From NCBI GenBank assembly GCA_016720925.1, contig JADKJR010000001.1, positions 1-64,000 of the forward strand: DNA of 64,000 nucleotides, given 5' to 3'. Source of the DNA: Betaproteobacteria bacterium (GTDB lineage: Bacteria > Pseudomonadota > Gammaproteobacteria > Burkholderiales > Usitatibacteraceae). Positions 7,576 through 17,152 of the stretch are shown here, in pieces. Every line of letters begins with the position of its first letter. The first letter of the stretch is position 1. Both the position numbers and the translations under genes were made by a program. The notes under the pieces are model-generated. The model searched no databases. It saw only the letters and a program-made list of their open reading frames with translations, and had not been told where the DNA came from.

Positions 7576-9129
7576 TTATCCCAATGCGGGCGCCGCCCGA
7601 AGCTGTTCCTGCAATCCCGTCACCGTGCCGGCATCCCCCCGCACCCGCAAGAACGCCCCTTCATTATCAGCACGCTCATCCAGCACTTCGCAGCTCGCAA
7701 AGATCTTTCCGCGTAGTTGTTGCGCCGACCACGGCAGGAATAATTCCGCCTCCACCAGATCTTTCTGGAAGAAAGCGCGGATCGAGGCATGCAGTTTCGC
7801 GACATCGCCTTCGCGCTTCGCGCTCATCACGATGCAGTCCGGATACTGCGCGCGCAATGCCGCTTCACGTTCGGCCTGTTCGATGTCCGCGTTTTCCTTT
7901 TTCATTTCCTTATCCCGACCGACCATGTCAATCTTGTTAAACACCCGAATCCGCGGCACCGCGCCGGCGCCGATTTCATCGAGCACCTTGTCGGTCACCG
8001 CGAGCTGCCGTTCAAAGCCGGGATCGCTCGCGTCGATGACGTGCAGCAGCAGCGAGGATTCGGAGGCTTCCTCCAGCGTGGATTTGAACGACGCAACCAG
8101 ATCGTGCGGCAGGTTCTTGATGAAGCCGACCGTATCGCTGACGAGGATGCGCGGCACGGATTCAGGGAAGAGGGCGCGCACGGTGGTATCGAGCGTGGCA
8201 AAAAGTTTGTTGGCCACCAGTACTTCGCTGCCGGTGAGGGCGCGCATCAGCGTGGATTTGCCGGCATTGGTGTAGCCCACCAGCGCCACGCGGGCCAGTT
8301 GTTGGCCTGCCTGGCCGCCTTGCCCGGATTGGGACTGTCGCCGCGCACGCTGGGTTTGGCGCTCCACGTCCATCGCCGCGATCTCCACTTCCAGCTCGGC
8401 GATGCGGTTGCGGATTTTCTGGCGATCGAGCGCGCTATGCGATTCGCCCGCGCCACGGCCGCCGGTGCCGCTGCGCTGCCGGCCCTGCGGCCCCGCGATC
8501 TTGGCCGCCTCACGCAGCCGCGGCGACATATAGCCGAGCCGCGCGATCTCCACCTGGGCGCGCGCCGCACGCGAGCTGGCGTGACGGTGGAAGATTTCAA
8601 GGATGACCATGGTGCGGTCCATCACTTCGCAACCAACCTCAATTTCAAGATTGCGCGCCTGCGAAGGCGATATCTCGTGGTCGACCAGGATGATGTCGGC
8701 ACGGCGGGTTTCCGGGTCGGCCTCGGATTGCGCCGCTGCCTTGGCGCGTGCAGCACCGCTTCTCGCCGCGCGGCCTTGCTTCGCATCTTGCACGTTCACC
8801 GGCGCCGGGGACTCTTGCGCATCATCTTCGCGTGCATCTTCGTTCGCACCGTCGTCCGCATCCGGGCTTTCATCATCGCCGGCCTCGCTGGCCTCCTCAA
8901 CGCCCTCCACGAAACGGCGCATTTCCTGCCGCTTGCCGATGCCCAGGTAAGCCGCCGAATCGAATCGGGCGCGCTTCTGGATGAACGTGCCGACAACCAC
9001 ATAGCCCAGCGTCTTTGCCAGCTCGCGCAGTTCGGTCAGCGACGCTTCAAATTCGACATCGCTGACGCCGGTCAGGTGTACGGCCGCGACGACCGCGCGG
9101 AGGGGATGATTCCTGGTTTCAGTTTGCAT
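7576..9129 (-). CDS. hflX: Ribosome-associated GTPase HflX with acidic insertion
   Basis: 517 residues. The order is an HflX N-terminal domain (residues ~10-230), a coiled-coil helix, and a GTPase domain with G1 GYTNAGKST (~285), G3 DTVGF, G4 NKID and G5 SAK, followed by the C-terminal region. HflX binds and splits stalled or heat-damaged ribosomes. ATG 9129 is chosen because conserved sequence starts there (LRAVVAAVHL); the longer frame to 9264 adds unrelated residues. An insertion of ~65 residues rich in Asp/Glu then Ala/Arg (residues ~77-140) interrupts the N-terminal domain right after GIGKRQEM. The usual partner hfq is not upstream. Two copies of a 31-bp palindrome flank the gene. Confidence 0.93.
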   Translation of the reverse strand: MQTETRNHPLRAVVAAVHLTGVSDVEFEASLTELRELAKTLGYVVVGTFIQKRARFDSAAYLGIGKRQEMRRFVEGVEEASEAGDDESPDADDGANEDAREDDAQESPAPVNVQDAKQGRAARSGAARAKAAAQSEADPETRRADIILVDHEISPSQARNLEIEVGCEVMDRTMVILEIFHRHASSRAARAQVEIARLGYMSPRLREAAKIAGPQGRQRSGTGGRGAGESHSALDRQKIRNRIAELEVEIAAMDVERQTQRARRQSQSGQGGQAGQQLARVALVGYTNAGKSTLMRALTGSEVLVANKLFATLDTTVRALFPESVPRILVSDTVGFIKNLPHDLVASFKSTLEEASESSLLLHVIDASDPGFERQLAVTDKVLDEIGAGAVPRIRVFNKIDMVGRDKEMKKENADIEQAEREAALRAQYPDCIVMSAKREGDVAKLHASIRAFFQKDLVEAELFLPWSAQQLRGKIFASCEVLDERADNEGAFLRVRGDAGTVTGLQEQLRAAPALG

Positions 9130-9287
9130 TCGGAGAATTTCTGGCTTTGTTGAGAGTACGGAACGCAATCTGGAAATGAAACGCGCAGTTGCTGCCGCTA
9201 AGGAGAACAGCTTGATATTAACAGCGCATCGTCGTGGAGCGGGCTTACGTTCACGGGACGCCAACGGTCACCGATCATCCTTGGGGA

Positions 9288-9353
9288 AAAGTCTAGCACT
9301 GGCGGGTGTTTCCGGGAGATTTCGCGCGGAAAAGCGCGCGGATGCTGGGGTTT
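9288..9353. repeat. REP-like palindromic repeat, copy C
   Basis: AAAAGTCTAGCACTGGCGGG on the left and GCGCGCGGATGCTGGGGTTT on the right, with a GC-rich inner hairpin. A diverged member of the 65-bp family, lying upstream of hflX and 34 bases from the 31-bp palindrome. Confidence 0.6.
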
Positions 9354-9386
9354 ATGCAGCGGGAACCTGCGCCAATCCTCAAGAAC

Positions 9387-9417
9387 CTGTCGCCCCGGAC
9401 TAAATCCGGGGCGACAG
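9387..9417. repeat. 31-bp palindrome, second repeat family, copy 2
   Basis: CTGTCGCCCCGGA-CTAAA-TCCGGGGCGACAG: a perfect 13-bp stem with the loop CTAAA. Copy 1 (7519) differs at one stem base only. The 9130-9583 gap that contains it otherwise holds repeat C and a short TTTCG triple repeat (9553-9567), with no gene. Confidence 0.85.
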
Positions 9418-9583
9418 CGGTATTTGAACCTTCTCCACCATTGCGAGTAAATGTTCGTCCTTGCCCGCACAGATTCCCCCGCTGCACGCCAGTCGCGCTC
9501 CACCTCCACGCGCACCGTGAAGACGCGAGCCGTCCATTGCGGTATTGTTGCGTTTCGTTTCGTTTCGTTGGGAGGGAGGCCAG

Positions 9584-10807
9584 ATGAAACAAAATCGATC
9601 GACCCCCGCCGCGAGGCAGGCCGCGTCCCGGCCCGCGCGCGGCGCGGTGACGGATGAGACGGGCTGGGGTTTTCGCTGGCACGCGGGCCATTTCCGCACC
9701 GCCTTGTGGCTGGCAGTGGCCGCGATTGGCTTCGTGCTTGCCTTCGCGCTCAACAATGGCGCGACCGAGCAGTGGTATCTGCGCGACGGTTACGTCGCGA
9801 CGCGCGCCACCATCGTAAAGGCGCCGTACTGGGCAGATGCGCTGGAACCGCAGCCGCGGGGCGAAGACGCATTCGCGGGCTGGCATGTCGACTTACGCGT
9901 GGGCGAATACCCGTTCACGCTTGCCGTCGCGCTCACCGACTTTGACCCGGACAAGAATTACCTCGATCAAAAAACATTGCCCGATGCGAACCGGTTCGCC
10001 GAGGGTTCCGTGCACCCGGTGTGGTTCTACGCGGACAGCAGCAAGAAAGAACCGGCAACTGTCGCGCTCACGCAAGGCGCGCCAGCGTTGGTGATCGGCC
10101 GTGCCGCGTTTCCGCGATTTCCGTCGCTTAATGAGGCGATCGAAAACAGTATCGAACTGCTGATTGCGCCGGCGCTGATGCTCGCGCTTGCCGCAATATA
10201 TTTGCTGTTTTCGTTCGTCGGCAAGCGCGGCGGTGTTGGTGGCGATACCGCCGGCTCGACGTTCATGGCGCGCCTGTGGCGGGCAACATTAGCCGTGGTG
10301 GTGGCGTACGTGGTGTACCTGGTCAACAACGAGCATCCGCTGGCGGTATACGACGAGCGATACGTTCCCGCCGCAATTGAGATCACGCGCGCACCCTTCC
10401 ACTACGACCGGCTGACCTACTACAGCGGCTACCGCGTGCTGTGGCGCACCTGGCAGGTCGAGGCAAAGCGCGTCGCGGCCGATGCGCAGGTATTCACCAT
10501 CGACGTCGATGGGCTGGACCCGCGACGCACAACGTGGGCTTCGCGCCATTCACCGGATTTTTCCGCACTGCAGCCCGGCACCAAACTCGCCGTCTGGCAA
10601 TCGAACTGGCATGGCTCGGGCCTGGACAATCTCGGCTCCACCAAACCCGTGCTCCTGTGGGATACCTTCCTTTCGCGCGAACGCTGGCCGGACAAATACA
10701 CCTGGCGCCACTTCATCAGGGATAGCCCCGTCGCGGCGGCAGTCATGGCCACCGCTTTGCTGATGGCGCTGGTCTGGCTGCTTCCGCTGGGTGGGCGGCG
10801 CGCGTGA
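9584..10807 (+). CDS. Multi-pass membrane protein of unknown function
   Basis: 407 residues with four hydrophobic segments: one near residue 40-60, two close together in the middle (LLIAPALMLALAAIYLLFSF and ATLAVVVAYVVYLV) and one at the C-terminus (AAAVMATALLMALVWLLPL). Between them lie two soluble regions of 100-130 residues rich in aromatic residues. ATG 9584 follows a strong Shine-Dalgarno (GGGAGGGAGG, 9570-9579). The frame could extend upstream to 9545 but without a ribosome site. No motif I recognise; the soluble parts resemble DUF3592-like extracytoplasmic domains only loosely. Confidence 0.65.
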   Translation: MKQNRSTPAARQAASRPARGAVTDETGWGFRWHAGHFRTALWLAVAAIGFVLAFALNNGATEQWYLRDGYVATRATIVKAPYWADALEPQPRGEDAFAGWHVDLRVGEYPFTLAVALTDFDPDKNYLDQKTLPDANRFAEGSVHPVWFYADSSKKEPATVALTQGAPALVIGRAAFPRFPSLNEAIENSIELLIAPALMLALAAIYLLFSFVGKRGGVGGDTAGSTFMARLWRATLAVVVAYVVYLVNNEHPLAVYDERYVPAAIEITRAPFHYDRLTYYSGYRVLWRTWQVEAKRVAADAQVFTIDVDGLDPRRTTWASRHSPDFSALQPGTKLAVWQSNWHGSGLDNLGSTKPVLLWDTFLSRERWPDKYTWRHFIRDSPVAAAVMATALLMALVWLLPLGGRRA

Positions 10808-10913
10808 CGTTCCGGCGCAATCGATCCTGTGAAAAGGAAGGCTTGGTTTATGGGGAAACCCCGGCGCCTGCCCCTTGGATTCCCGGTGATCGACGCAATC
10901 GATGTGGCGCCAC

Positions 10914-13845
10914 TTATGGCGCCAGCGTCCTGCCGATGCGCGCTTTGATGGTCGCGATGTCGGCGGCCGCAATGGTGCCGGACAGGTTCAAGTCGTACCA
11001 GAAGGTGTCGCTGGCGGCAGCTTTGCCGCTGCGGGTCTTCAGGGCGGAAAGGTCAAGCGACGTGACGCCGAGCGAATTATTGACGTCGCCCACCAGGAAG
11101 CCGATCGAGGCTGTTGCGTTGGCGGCGCCATTTACGCCGGTGAGCGAAACCTTGACCCGCTGATTATCAGGAATCGCCGTGAGCGCGACAATGACGCTGT
11201 TGCCCGATGCGCTCGCGTTCGCGCTGCCCACCGGCGCCCCGGCGGCATTCACAGCCGTGACCGCTCCGGGCACGCGGATAGCTGATTCGAAGTCGAACAC
11301 GATGTTGTGCCCGTCGCCGATCACGCGTGGCTCGACCGTCACCGAGCCGGCGATTGGCGTCGTCGCGTTGACCGGAAAATCGAACGTCCCCGCCGTGCCA
11401 TGCGTCTTCCGCGAGAGTACCGCATGCAGAGTCGGCGGCACTTGTCTTACGGTGAACACATAGGCCGCCATCCGTCCGATGAGGGGTGAGGCCGTCGCGC
11501 CGCCACCGACCGAGCTTGATTCCGTTCCGTCCACGGCAAAGGCATAAAGGATATGGGTACCGGTGGTCAGGTTCGCGAGCGGCGCGGTGAATGGCCCGGT
11601 TCCCGACGCCTTTTGCCACGCACCCTGCCAGGTGTCCAGTTGGTAGTACACGGCCTGCACCGGTGGCGCGGTGGGCGCGTAGCTGCTGGTCGTCGTGATC
11701 GTGAACGCCGGCGAGGCGAGCGAGGTTTGATTTCCGGGTAATGCGCTGATCGCGGCAACGAGTGGCACCGGCGCCATGGCCGATTCGGTGATGGCCGTGA
11801 CCACGGCGTCGTAATTATTCGCGATGTAGGTTTTCTGGCGCACCCGGTCGATCGCAATGCTGCGTGGCTCGTTGCCGGCCGCGATGATGCTCAGGAATGC
11901 GCTCGCGCCTTCAAACACGCTGATGTTGTCGCTGCCGCCGTTCGCCACGTATACCTTGTTGGTGACCGGGTTCACCGCGACATCGTGCGGGCCGGTTCCT
12001 GAATAAAGCGCGGTGACCGCGTTAGTGGCGCCGTCGATCATGACGATGCTGCCGCCACTGTCTTTGCCTGCGTAGATGCGATTGGTCACGGGATTCACCG
12101 CGATGCTGACCATCGATGTAAAACTGGGCGTGACGATGGGAAAGGTGGTGACGGCGTTGTTGCCGTCGATCACCGAGACCGAATAATCGGAATAGCAGGC
12201 GACATAGGCGCGGTTGGTGCGTTCGTTGATGGCGATTCCTTCCGGCGAGAAGCAGGTGTCGACGTTGGTGATCGTGTTCGTCATGCCATCGACCACGGTC
12301 ACCGTGGTGTTCCACCGGTTGCTGACGTACACCCGGTCGGTGGCCTCATTGATCACCACGACGTGCGGGCTGGGTCCAGTAGCCAGCGTGGCAATGACGT
12401 TCTGCGTCGCGTCGTCGATCACCGATAGTGTCGAGTCGGTGTAGTTGGCCACGTAGACCCGGCCGGTCGCGGTATTGACCGCCACGCCGTGCGGGTTGTT
12501 GCCCACCGTCAGCGTGCTCGCGGTCCTGGTCGCGCCGTCGATCACGCTCACGGTGTTGGCGTCCGAGTTGGTCACGTAGATCCGGTTGGTGAGGTGGCTC
12601 ACTGCCGCCGCGAACGGCGCGCCGCCCACGGGAATCCTGGTAACCGCGCCGGTGGTGCCATCGACGGCCGCGACATCATTGCCAAAGTAGTTCGTTGCGT
12701 ACGCGTCGCCGGTCACCTGATTCACCGCGACGTACTGCGGGTTCGACCCGCTCACAACGGCCGCGACCGTGTTGTTGGCCGTGTCGATGACCGACACGCT
12801 GTTGTCGGACTGGTTCATCACGTAGGCGCGGTTGGTCGCGGGATTGACGCCGACGGCCGCCGGATAGTAGCCCACGTAGAGCTGATGGGCCGCGTCGGTA
12901 TTCCCGTCCAGCACTGTCAGCACCCGGTTGGCGTTGCCGCCGCTTACATAGATCTCGTTGGCGGAAATGTTAATCCCCAGCGTGGTCGAGGGGTGGCCGA
13001 GCGAGAGCGCGCTCAGCGCGTTGGTCGAACCGTTCATCACCACCACATAGTTGGCGGACGGGTTGCCCGAGGTAGATCCGGTTGGTGACCGGGTTCACCA
13101 GCACCGCGGTCGGACCGCCGCCGCCGGGGACGGTGGTGGCCGTGTTGGTCGCGCCGTTGATGACGGTGGTGCCGCCGGCGCCGCATGCCACATAGATTTT
13201 GTTGGTGACCGGGTTGACGGCGATCGCCTCCGGATAGCTGGCTACCGCAACATTGGTGAACGTACGCGTCGCGCCGTCGATCACGCTCACGGAGCTTGGA
13301 GAGAAGTTGGCGGCATAGATCTTGTTGGTAACCGGGTTGACGGCGATTGCGCGTGGAGAGCGGCCCGTCGCGATCGTCGTGGTGGTGTTCGTCGCACCGT
13401 CAATTTCGGTCACGCTGTTGCTCATGTTTCCCACGTAGATCTTGTTGGTGACGGAGTTCACCGCGAGCGAATAAGGTTGCGTCCCCACCGCGACATTCGT
13501 GACCGAATTGTCCGCGCCGTCGATCACCGTCACGGTGTTGCTCCCGTTGTTGGCCACGTAAATACGGTTGGTGACGACGTTGATGGCGATCGCCGACATC
13601 CCGGTCCCGGCGGTCACGTTTGTCTTCGCGTGGGTCAAGCCGTCGATGACGACAATCGTGGAATTGACGGCGGGCATTACATAGATCTTGTTGGTCAGCG
13701 GATTGACCGCCACGGATCGCGGGAAAGCGACCGACATTATCGTGGCCACGCTGGACGCGAGCGCGACGGCCGGACAAATGCAGCACAGCAGAAACCCGGC
13801 GGCCCGGCCAAGAATTGCAAGACAACCATGCGCGCGCGATTTCAT
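10914..13845 (-). pseudogene. Secreted YVTN beta-propeller protein with dockerin-like C-terminus, frame-shifted
   Basis: Two overlapping frames make one gene of about 975 codons: 13845-13066 encodes a signal peptide and YVTN repeats (VNPVTNKIYV... VIDGAT), and 13068-10914 continues the repeats in another frame. Restoring the frame needs loss of one G at GGG (13066-13068), giving YLGNPSANYVVVMNGSTN. After ~14 propeller repeats come Ig/FN3-like domains and a dockerin-like end (GDVNNSLGVTSLDLSALK ... YDLNLSGTIAAADIATIK) with the two Asp-rich calcium-type motifs. AAGGA five bases before ATG 13845 supports the start. The product would be an exported surface protein. It is either a real frameshift or a sequencing indel. 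Confidence 0.75.
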
Positions 13846-14446
13846 GTTGGATCCTTCCCGGTGACGGCGGCGCGGGCGCTCGTGGCCGGCGCGGCACCAC
13901 CATGTCCACCGGTTGCCGGGAAACGGCGACCGGAATTGCCGCGCTCAGGCGGATGCGTCGCGAACCACACAACGCTTTCGCCCGCAAACGGACGAACAAT
14001 TTGATTTTAGTGGTGACGCATGCACGGCCTTTTGAGATTCGTCAAGCAGGGGCGAGATTGCGGTGCATGACCGGTCATGCGCGGGTGTTTTGGTGGTTGC
14101 CGTGTCGAATCAAAATGATGTCGTGGCAAAAAGTCGCGGAGGCCGCGTCCTGTGACCCTGAGCGGTATGGCGCCTCAAAGTCCGCCATCGGCGAGCACCG
14201 CCAGCCGAAATGTCGCCAGAAGCCGCACCAGTGCTTGAGTTTTGTGGCCGCCAGCGACTCGTTGGCAGGCCGATGCAATGTACTTTTTCATGCGCTAAAA
14301 TTCGCGTCCCGCGCTTGAGAAAACGCAAGCCCGTGCGTACCACGCACCGTTAAGATCAATTGCATCTCACGTCCGTCATTCTCCCGGCCTGTGTCAATTG
14401 AGCGCGATGGCAGTATCCTTTTTCGTGCGGAAAGAATCTGGAAAAA
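13846..14446. other. Gene-free stretch with one diverged palindromic repeat
   Basis: Contains the upstream region of the YVTN gene and repeat copy D; no gene is evident. Short frames here read as shadows and pick up the repeat (KLKHWCG is the antisense reading of its right arm). Confidence 0.5.
14176..14243. repeat. REP-like palindromic repeat, copy D (diverged)
   Basis: The right half GCCGCACCAGTGCTTGAGTTTT (14222-14243) equals the right half of copy E. The left half (TCAAAGTCCGCCATCGGCG) is badly diverged, so the palindrome is weak. Confidence 0.5.
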
Positions 14447-14578
14447 ATGAATAAGCGCCATATTGTTGTGCTCGCTGCTTTCCTGGTCGCCGCGATGTTC
14501 TTTTTCGCGTTGGCGGCAAGCGCCGCGGTGCCCGTTTCCACCAGCGCAAATGGGATCCGCCATATGACCGGCGGGTAA
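14447..14578 (+). CDS. Small secreted or membrane peptide (43 aa), candidate
   Basis: MNKRHIVVLAAFLVAAMFFF... then ASAAVPVSTSANGIRHMTGG: a lysine/arginine start, a ~20-residue hydrophobic helix and a short tail, with a possible signal-peptidase site after ASA. A weak GGAAA lies five bases before ATG 14447. Nothing else supports it and the family is unknown; it may be chance coding. Confidence 0.35.
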   Translation: MNKRHIVVLAAFLVAAMFFFALAASAAVPVSTSANGIRHMTGG

Positions 14579-14691
14579 GGGACAAGCGTAACTGGTGTCA
14601 CAAAACTGCTTCTCGATTTGCTTTTGCGGTTTGCTGAAATCTGCGCGGCGTTTCACGTTCCTCGCCTGGCCCGTTACGGCGACTACCACTA

Positions 14692-15906
14692 CTACTCCTG
14701 CAACCGGTCCCGCTTGGCCAGTGCCGGAAACCACCGCATCCATAGCGCGGCGACCAGCAACGTCCCGAATCCCCCCACCACGACCGAGCCGACCGGACCC
14801 AGCAGCGCCGCCGTGGCGCCTGACTCAAATTCACCCAGCTGGTTTGACGCGCCGATGAAAATGGAATTGACCGCGCTGACGCGGCCGCGCATCTCGTTGG
14901 GCGTATCGAGTTGCACCAGCGATTGCCGCACCACCACGCTCACCATGTCCGCCGCGCCGCTGACCGCGAGGGCGAGAAACGAAATGGCGAACACGGTCGA
15001 ATATCCGAACACGATCATTGATACGCCGAACACTGCCACGGCGATGAACATGCGGCGACCGGCATTGCGCTGAATCGGCCAGCGGGTGAGGGTGATGGAC
15101 ATGAGTAACGCGCCCACCGCAGGCGCGCTGCGCAATACGCCGAGGCCCCATGGCCCGACATGCAGCACATCCTTCGCGAACATCGGCAGCAGTGCGACGG
15201 CGCCGCCCAGCAGCACCGCGAACAGATCGAGCGAAATGGCGCCGAGGATTTGCGGCCGCTGCCAGATGAAATGAAAGCCGGCGAACACGGTGGCCCAGGT
15301 CACGGGTGCGTCCGGGGGCTTCACATGCGTGTGGCGCACGCTCATGAACAGTACCGCCGCGACCGCGAACAGTACCGCGCAGACGATATAGACCACATGC
15401 GCCCCGGCGACGTAGATCACGCCGCCCAGCGCCGGCCCGCCGATGATCGCGACCTGCATGCCGCCGGCGCTGAAGGCCATCGCGCGCGGCAGCATGGCCG
15501 GCGGCACCAGCAGCGGTACCAATGATTGCTGTGCGGGCATCTGAAAGGCCTTTGCCATTCCCAGACCGACTGACAGGTACAGCAGCAGGTTGCGATCGGT
15601 CCAATGCCCGAGTTCTGCCATCGTCAGTACCAGCGCGATCACCGCCTCGGTGGCCATGCAAAGCGCCAGGATGCGCCCGCGATGCCCGTGGTCAGCGGCG
15701 TGCCCTGCCGGGAGCGTCAGCACCAGCGCGGGCAGGAATTGACACAAGCCCACCAGCCCAAGATCCCACGCGCTGTTGGTCAAGGTGTACATGTGCCAGC
15801 CGATGGCCACCATCAGCATCTGGTTGCCGGCGGCGCTCGTCAGCCGGCCAGACCAGAAGCGCATGAAGGCGGGGATGTGGTGCGGGGAGGTGGCAGGAGT
15901 GGTCAT
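14692..15906 (-). CDS. MFS transporter (EntS/MFS_3-like)
   Basis: 404 residues with about 10-12 predicted membrane helices. The N-terminus FMRFWSGRLTSAAGNQM is typical of the MFS_3/enterobactin-exporter-like branch, and the loop between helices 2 and 3 has AGHAADHGHRGRI, a variant of the MFS motif A. A second-half motif PNEMRGRVSAVNSIFIG is also characteristic. It is expected to be an inner-membrane efflux carrier; the substrate is unknown. ATG 15906 is used because the longer frame (16065) would be translated through repeat copy E. Confidence 0.85.
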   Translation of the reverse strand: MTTPATSPHHIPAFMRFWSGRLTSAAGNQMLMVAIGWHMYTLTNSAWDLGLVGLCQFLPALVLTLPAGHAADHGHRGRILALCMATEAVIALVLTMAELGHWTDRNLLLYLSVGLGMAKAFQMPAQQSLVPLLVPPAMLPRAMAFSAGGMQVAIIGGPALGGVIYVAGAHVVYIVCAVLFAVAAVLFMSVRHTHVKPPDAPVTWATVFAGFHFIWQRPQILGAISLDLFAVLLGGAVALLPMFAKDVLHVGPWGLGVLRSAPAVGALLMSITLTRWPIQRNAGRRMFIAVAVFGVSMIVFGYSTVFAISFLALAVSGAADMVSVVVRQSLVQLDTPNEMRGRVSAVNSIFIGASNQLGEFESGATAALLGPVGSVVVGGFGTLLVAALWMRWFPALAKRDRLQE

Positions 15907-15957
15907 GGGGGAGTTCAACAACGGGCGACAGGGACTTTGGGTTTCGCAAGAACAAGG

Positions 15958-16021
15958 GGCTAGCACTGGCGCGCCTCGCAGGCCAAAAAGTCCCGGAACG
16001 CCGCACCAGTGCTTGAGTTTT
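15958..16021. repeat. REP-like palindromic repeat, copy E
   Basis: GGCTAGCACTGGCGCGCC on the left pairs with CCGCACCAGTGCTTGAGTTTT on the right; the loop holds GGCCAAAAAGTCCCGGAACG. It lies between the MFS gene and the YciI gene, just downstream of the YciI stop on the minus strand. Confidence 0.75.
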
Positions 16022-16030
16022 CTGCGGCCG

Positions 16031-16339
16031 CTACAAGCTATTCGGGTCCACCCGCACCGAAGCATTATCCCCCACCACCGTCGTCCACTCGCGCACGCGC
16101 CAGGATTTGATCAAGCCGTTCAGCACATACGGATCGGCTTTCGCGAAATCTTCCGCAGCCTTTGGGGTATCGCCCTGAAATACCAGCACCGCTCCGTCGG
16201 CCGGATTGGCCAACGCTCCCGCCAGGATCAATTCACCGCGTTGGTGAGCGGCGGTGGCGTGGAGCAAGTGCACTTTACGAAAAGGTGCGCGGGCCGTGAC
16301 GTAGTCGTCGACGGCGTCGTATATCAAGAGATAGTGCAT
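16031..16339 (-). CDS. YciI-like protein
   Basis: 102 residues, a full-length YCII domain: MHYLLIYDAVDDYVTAR, a conserved His (RKVHLLHA), GALANPADGAVLVFQ and a C-terminal DPYVLNGL with the family Asp. YciI proteins are small ferredoxin-like-fold enzymes of mostly unknown reaction. GGAG sits six bases before ATG 16339. It lies 18 bases downstream of the ABC ATPase gene, possibly in the same transcript. Confidence 0.85.
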   Translation of the reverse strand: MHYLLIYDAVDDYVTARAPFRKVHLLHATAAHQRGELILAGALANPADGAVLVFQGDTPKAAEDFAKADPYVLNGLIKSWRVREWTTVVGDNASVRVDPNSL

Positions 16340-16357
16340 GTTGGTCTCCGGGCGGGG

Positions 16358-17152
16358 TCAGGATGGTTGCAGGGTCGGGCGGCAGAATGTTCGTCCATGC
16401 GACGGGCCCTCAATCAATTCCACGTCCACGCCATAGAGCGTCTTGAGGCTGGCCGCCGTCATGACCTCACTCGGCCTGCCCAATGCCAGCACGTTGCCGT
16501 GATGCAACAGCAGCGCGCGGTCAGCACACTGCAGCGCGTGATCGGGATCGTGGGTACAGAAAAGCACGCTCTTGCCACTCGCTTTCAATCGCATGATTTC
16601 GTTCAGGATCAGCGTCTGGTTGCCGAAGTCGAGGCTGGCGGTGGGCTCGTCCATGATCAGCAACGGGGATTCCTGCGCGAGCGCGCGGGCGATGAGCGCG
16701 AGCTGGCGTTCGCCGCCGCTGACTTGCGTGAAGGATTTGTCCGCCAGATGGGCGATGCGCAATTCTTCGAGTGATGCGTCGGCGGCGGCGAAGTCCTTCG
16801 CGCCCGGCGCGGCGAACAACCCGAGATGCGCGGTGCGGCCCATCAGCACCACATCGCGTACGGTGAAGGCGAAATAGCTGTTGCCGGCCTGTGGGACATA
16901 GGCGATGAGTTTGGCGCGCTCGGCGGGCGTGCGGGCCTCGAGTGGCTGGCCGCCGAGCGTGATCGCGCCTGCGTGTGTGGGGAGCAGGCCGAGCAGGGTG
17001 CGGAACAGCGTGGTCTTGCCGCCGCCGTTCGGGCCGAGCACGCAGAGGGCTTCGCCGGCCTTTACAGCGAGATTGATGTCGCGACCGAGCGTGCGTCCGG
17101 GGTAGCCGTAGGCGAGGTCGCGAGCGTCGAGCAGTGTTTGTGTCGCGGTCAC
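16358..17152 (-). CDS. ABC transporter ATPase, FecE/BtuD type
   Basis: 264 residues with Walker A GPNGGGKTT, signature VSGGERQL, Walker B LLIMDEPT and the switch His in FCTHDPDH. It powers import through the FecCD/BtuC-like permease encoded just upstream. The GTG start at 17152 overlaps the permease stop by four bases (GTGA), a translational coupling arrangement. Frames extending to 18052 are shadows of the permease. There is no adjacent classical substrate-binding protein, so the cargo is open: iron chelate, cobalamin, or molybdate/tungstate as in the MolBC type. Confidence 0.88.
   Translation of the reverse strand: MTATQTLLDARDLAYGYPGRTLGRDINLAVKAGEALCVLGPNGGGKTTLFRTLLGLLPTHAGAITLGGQPLEARTPAERAKLIAYVPQAGNSYFAFTVRDVVLMGRTAHLGLFAAPGAKDFAAADASLEELRIAHLADKSFTQVSGGERQLALIARALAQESPLLIMDEPTASLDFGNQTLILNEIMRLKASGKSVLFCTHDPDHALQCADRALLLHHGNVLALGRPSEVMTAASLKTLYGVDVELIEGPSHGRTFCRPTLQPS

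Noticed and set aside
6933..8275. Long Pro/Gly/Arg frames through 7.1-7.5 kb
   Set aside because: They only exist because the G/C tract lacks stop codons.
7789..9153. 454-codon plus-strand frame over hflX
   Set aside because: Antisense to the well-conserved GTPase; His/Arg-rich with no motif.
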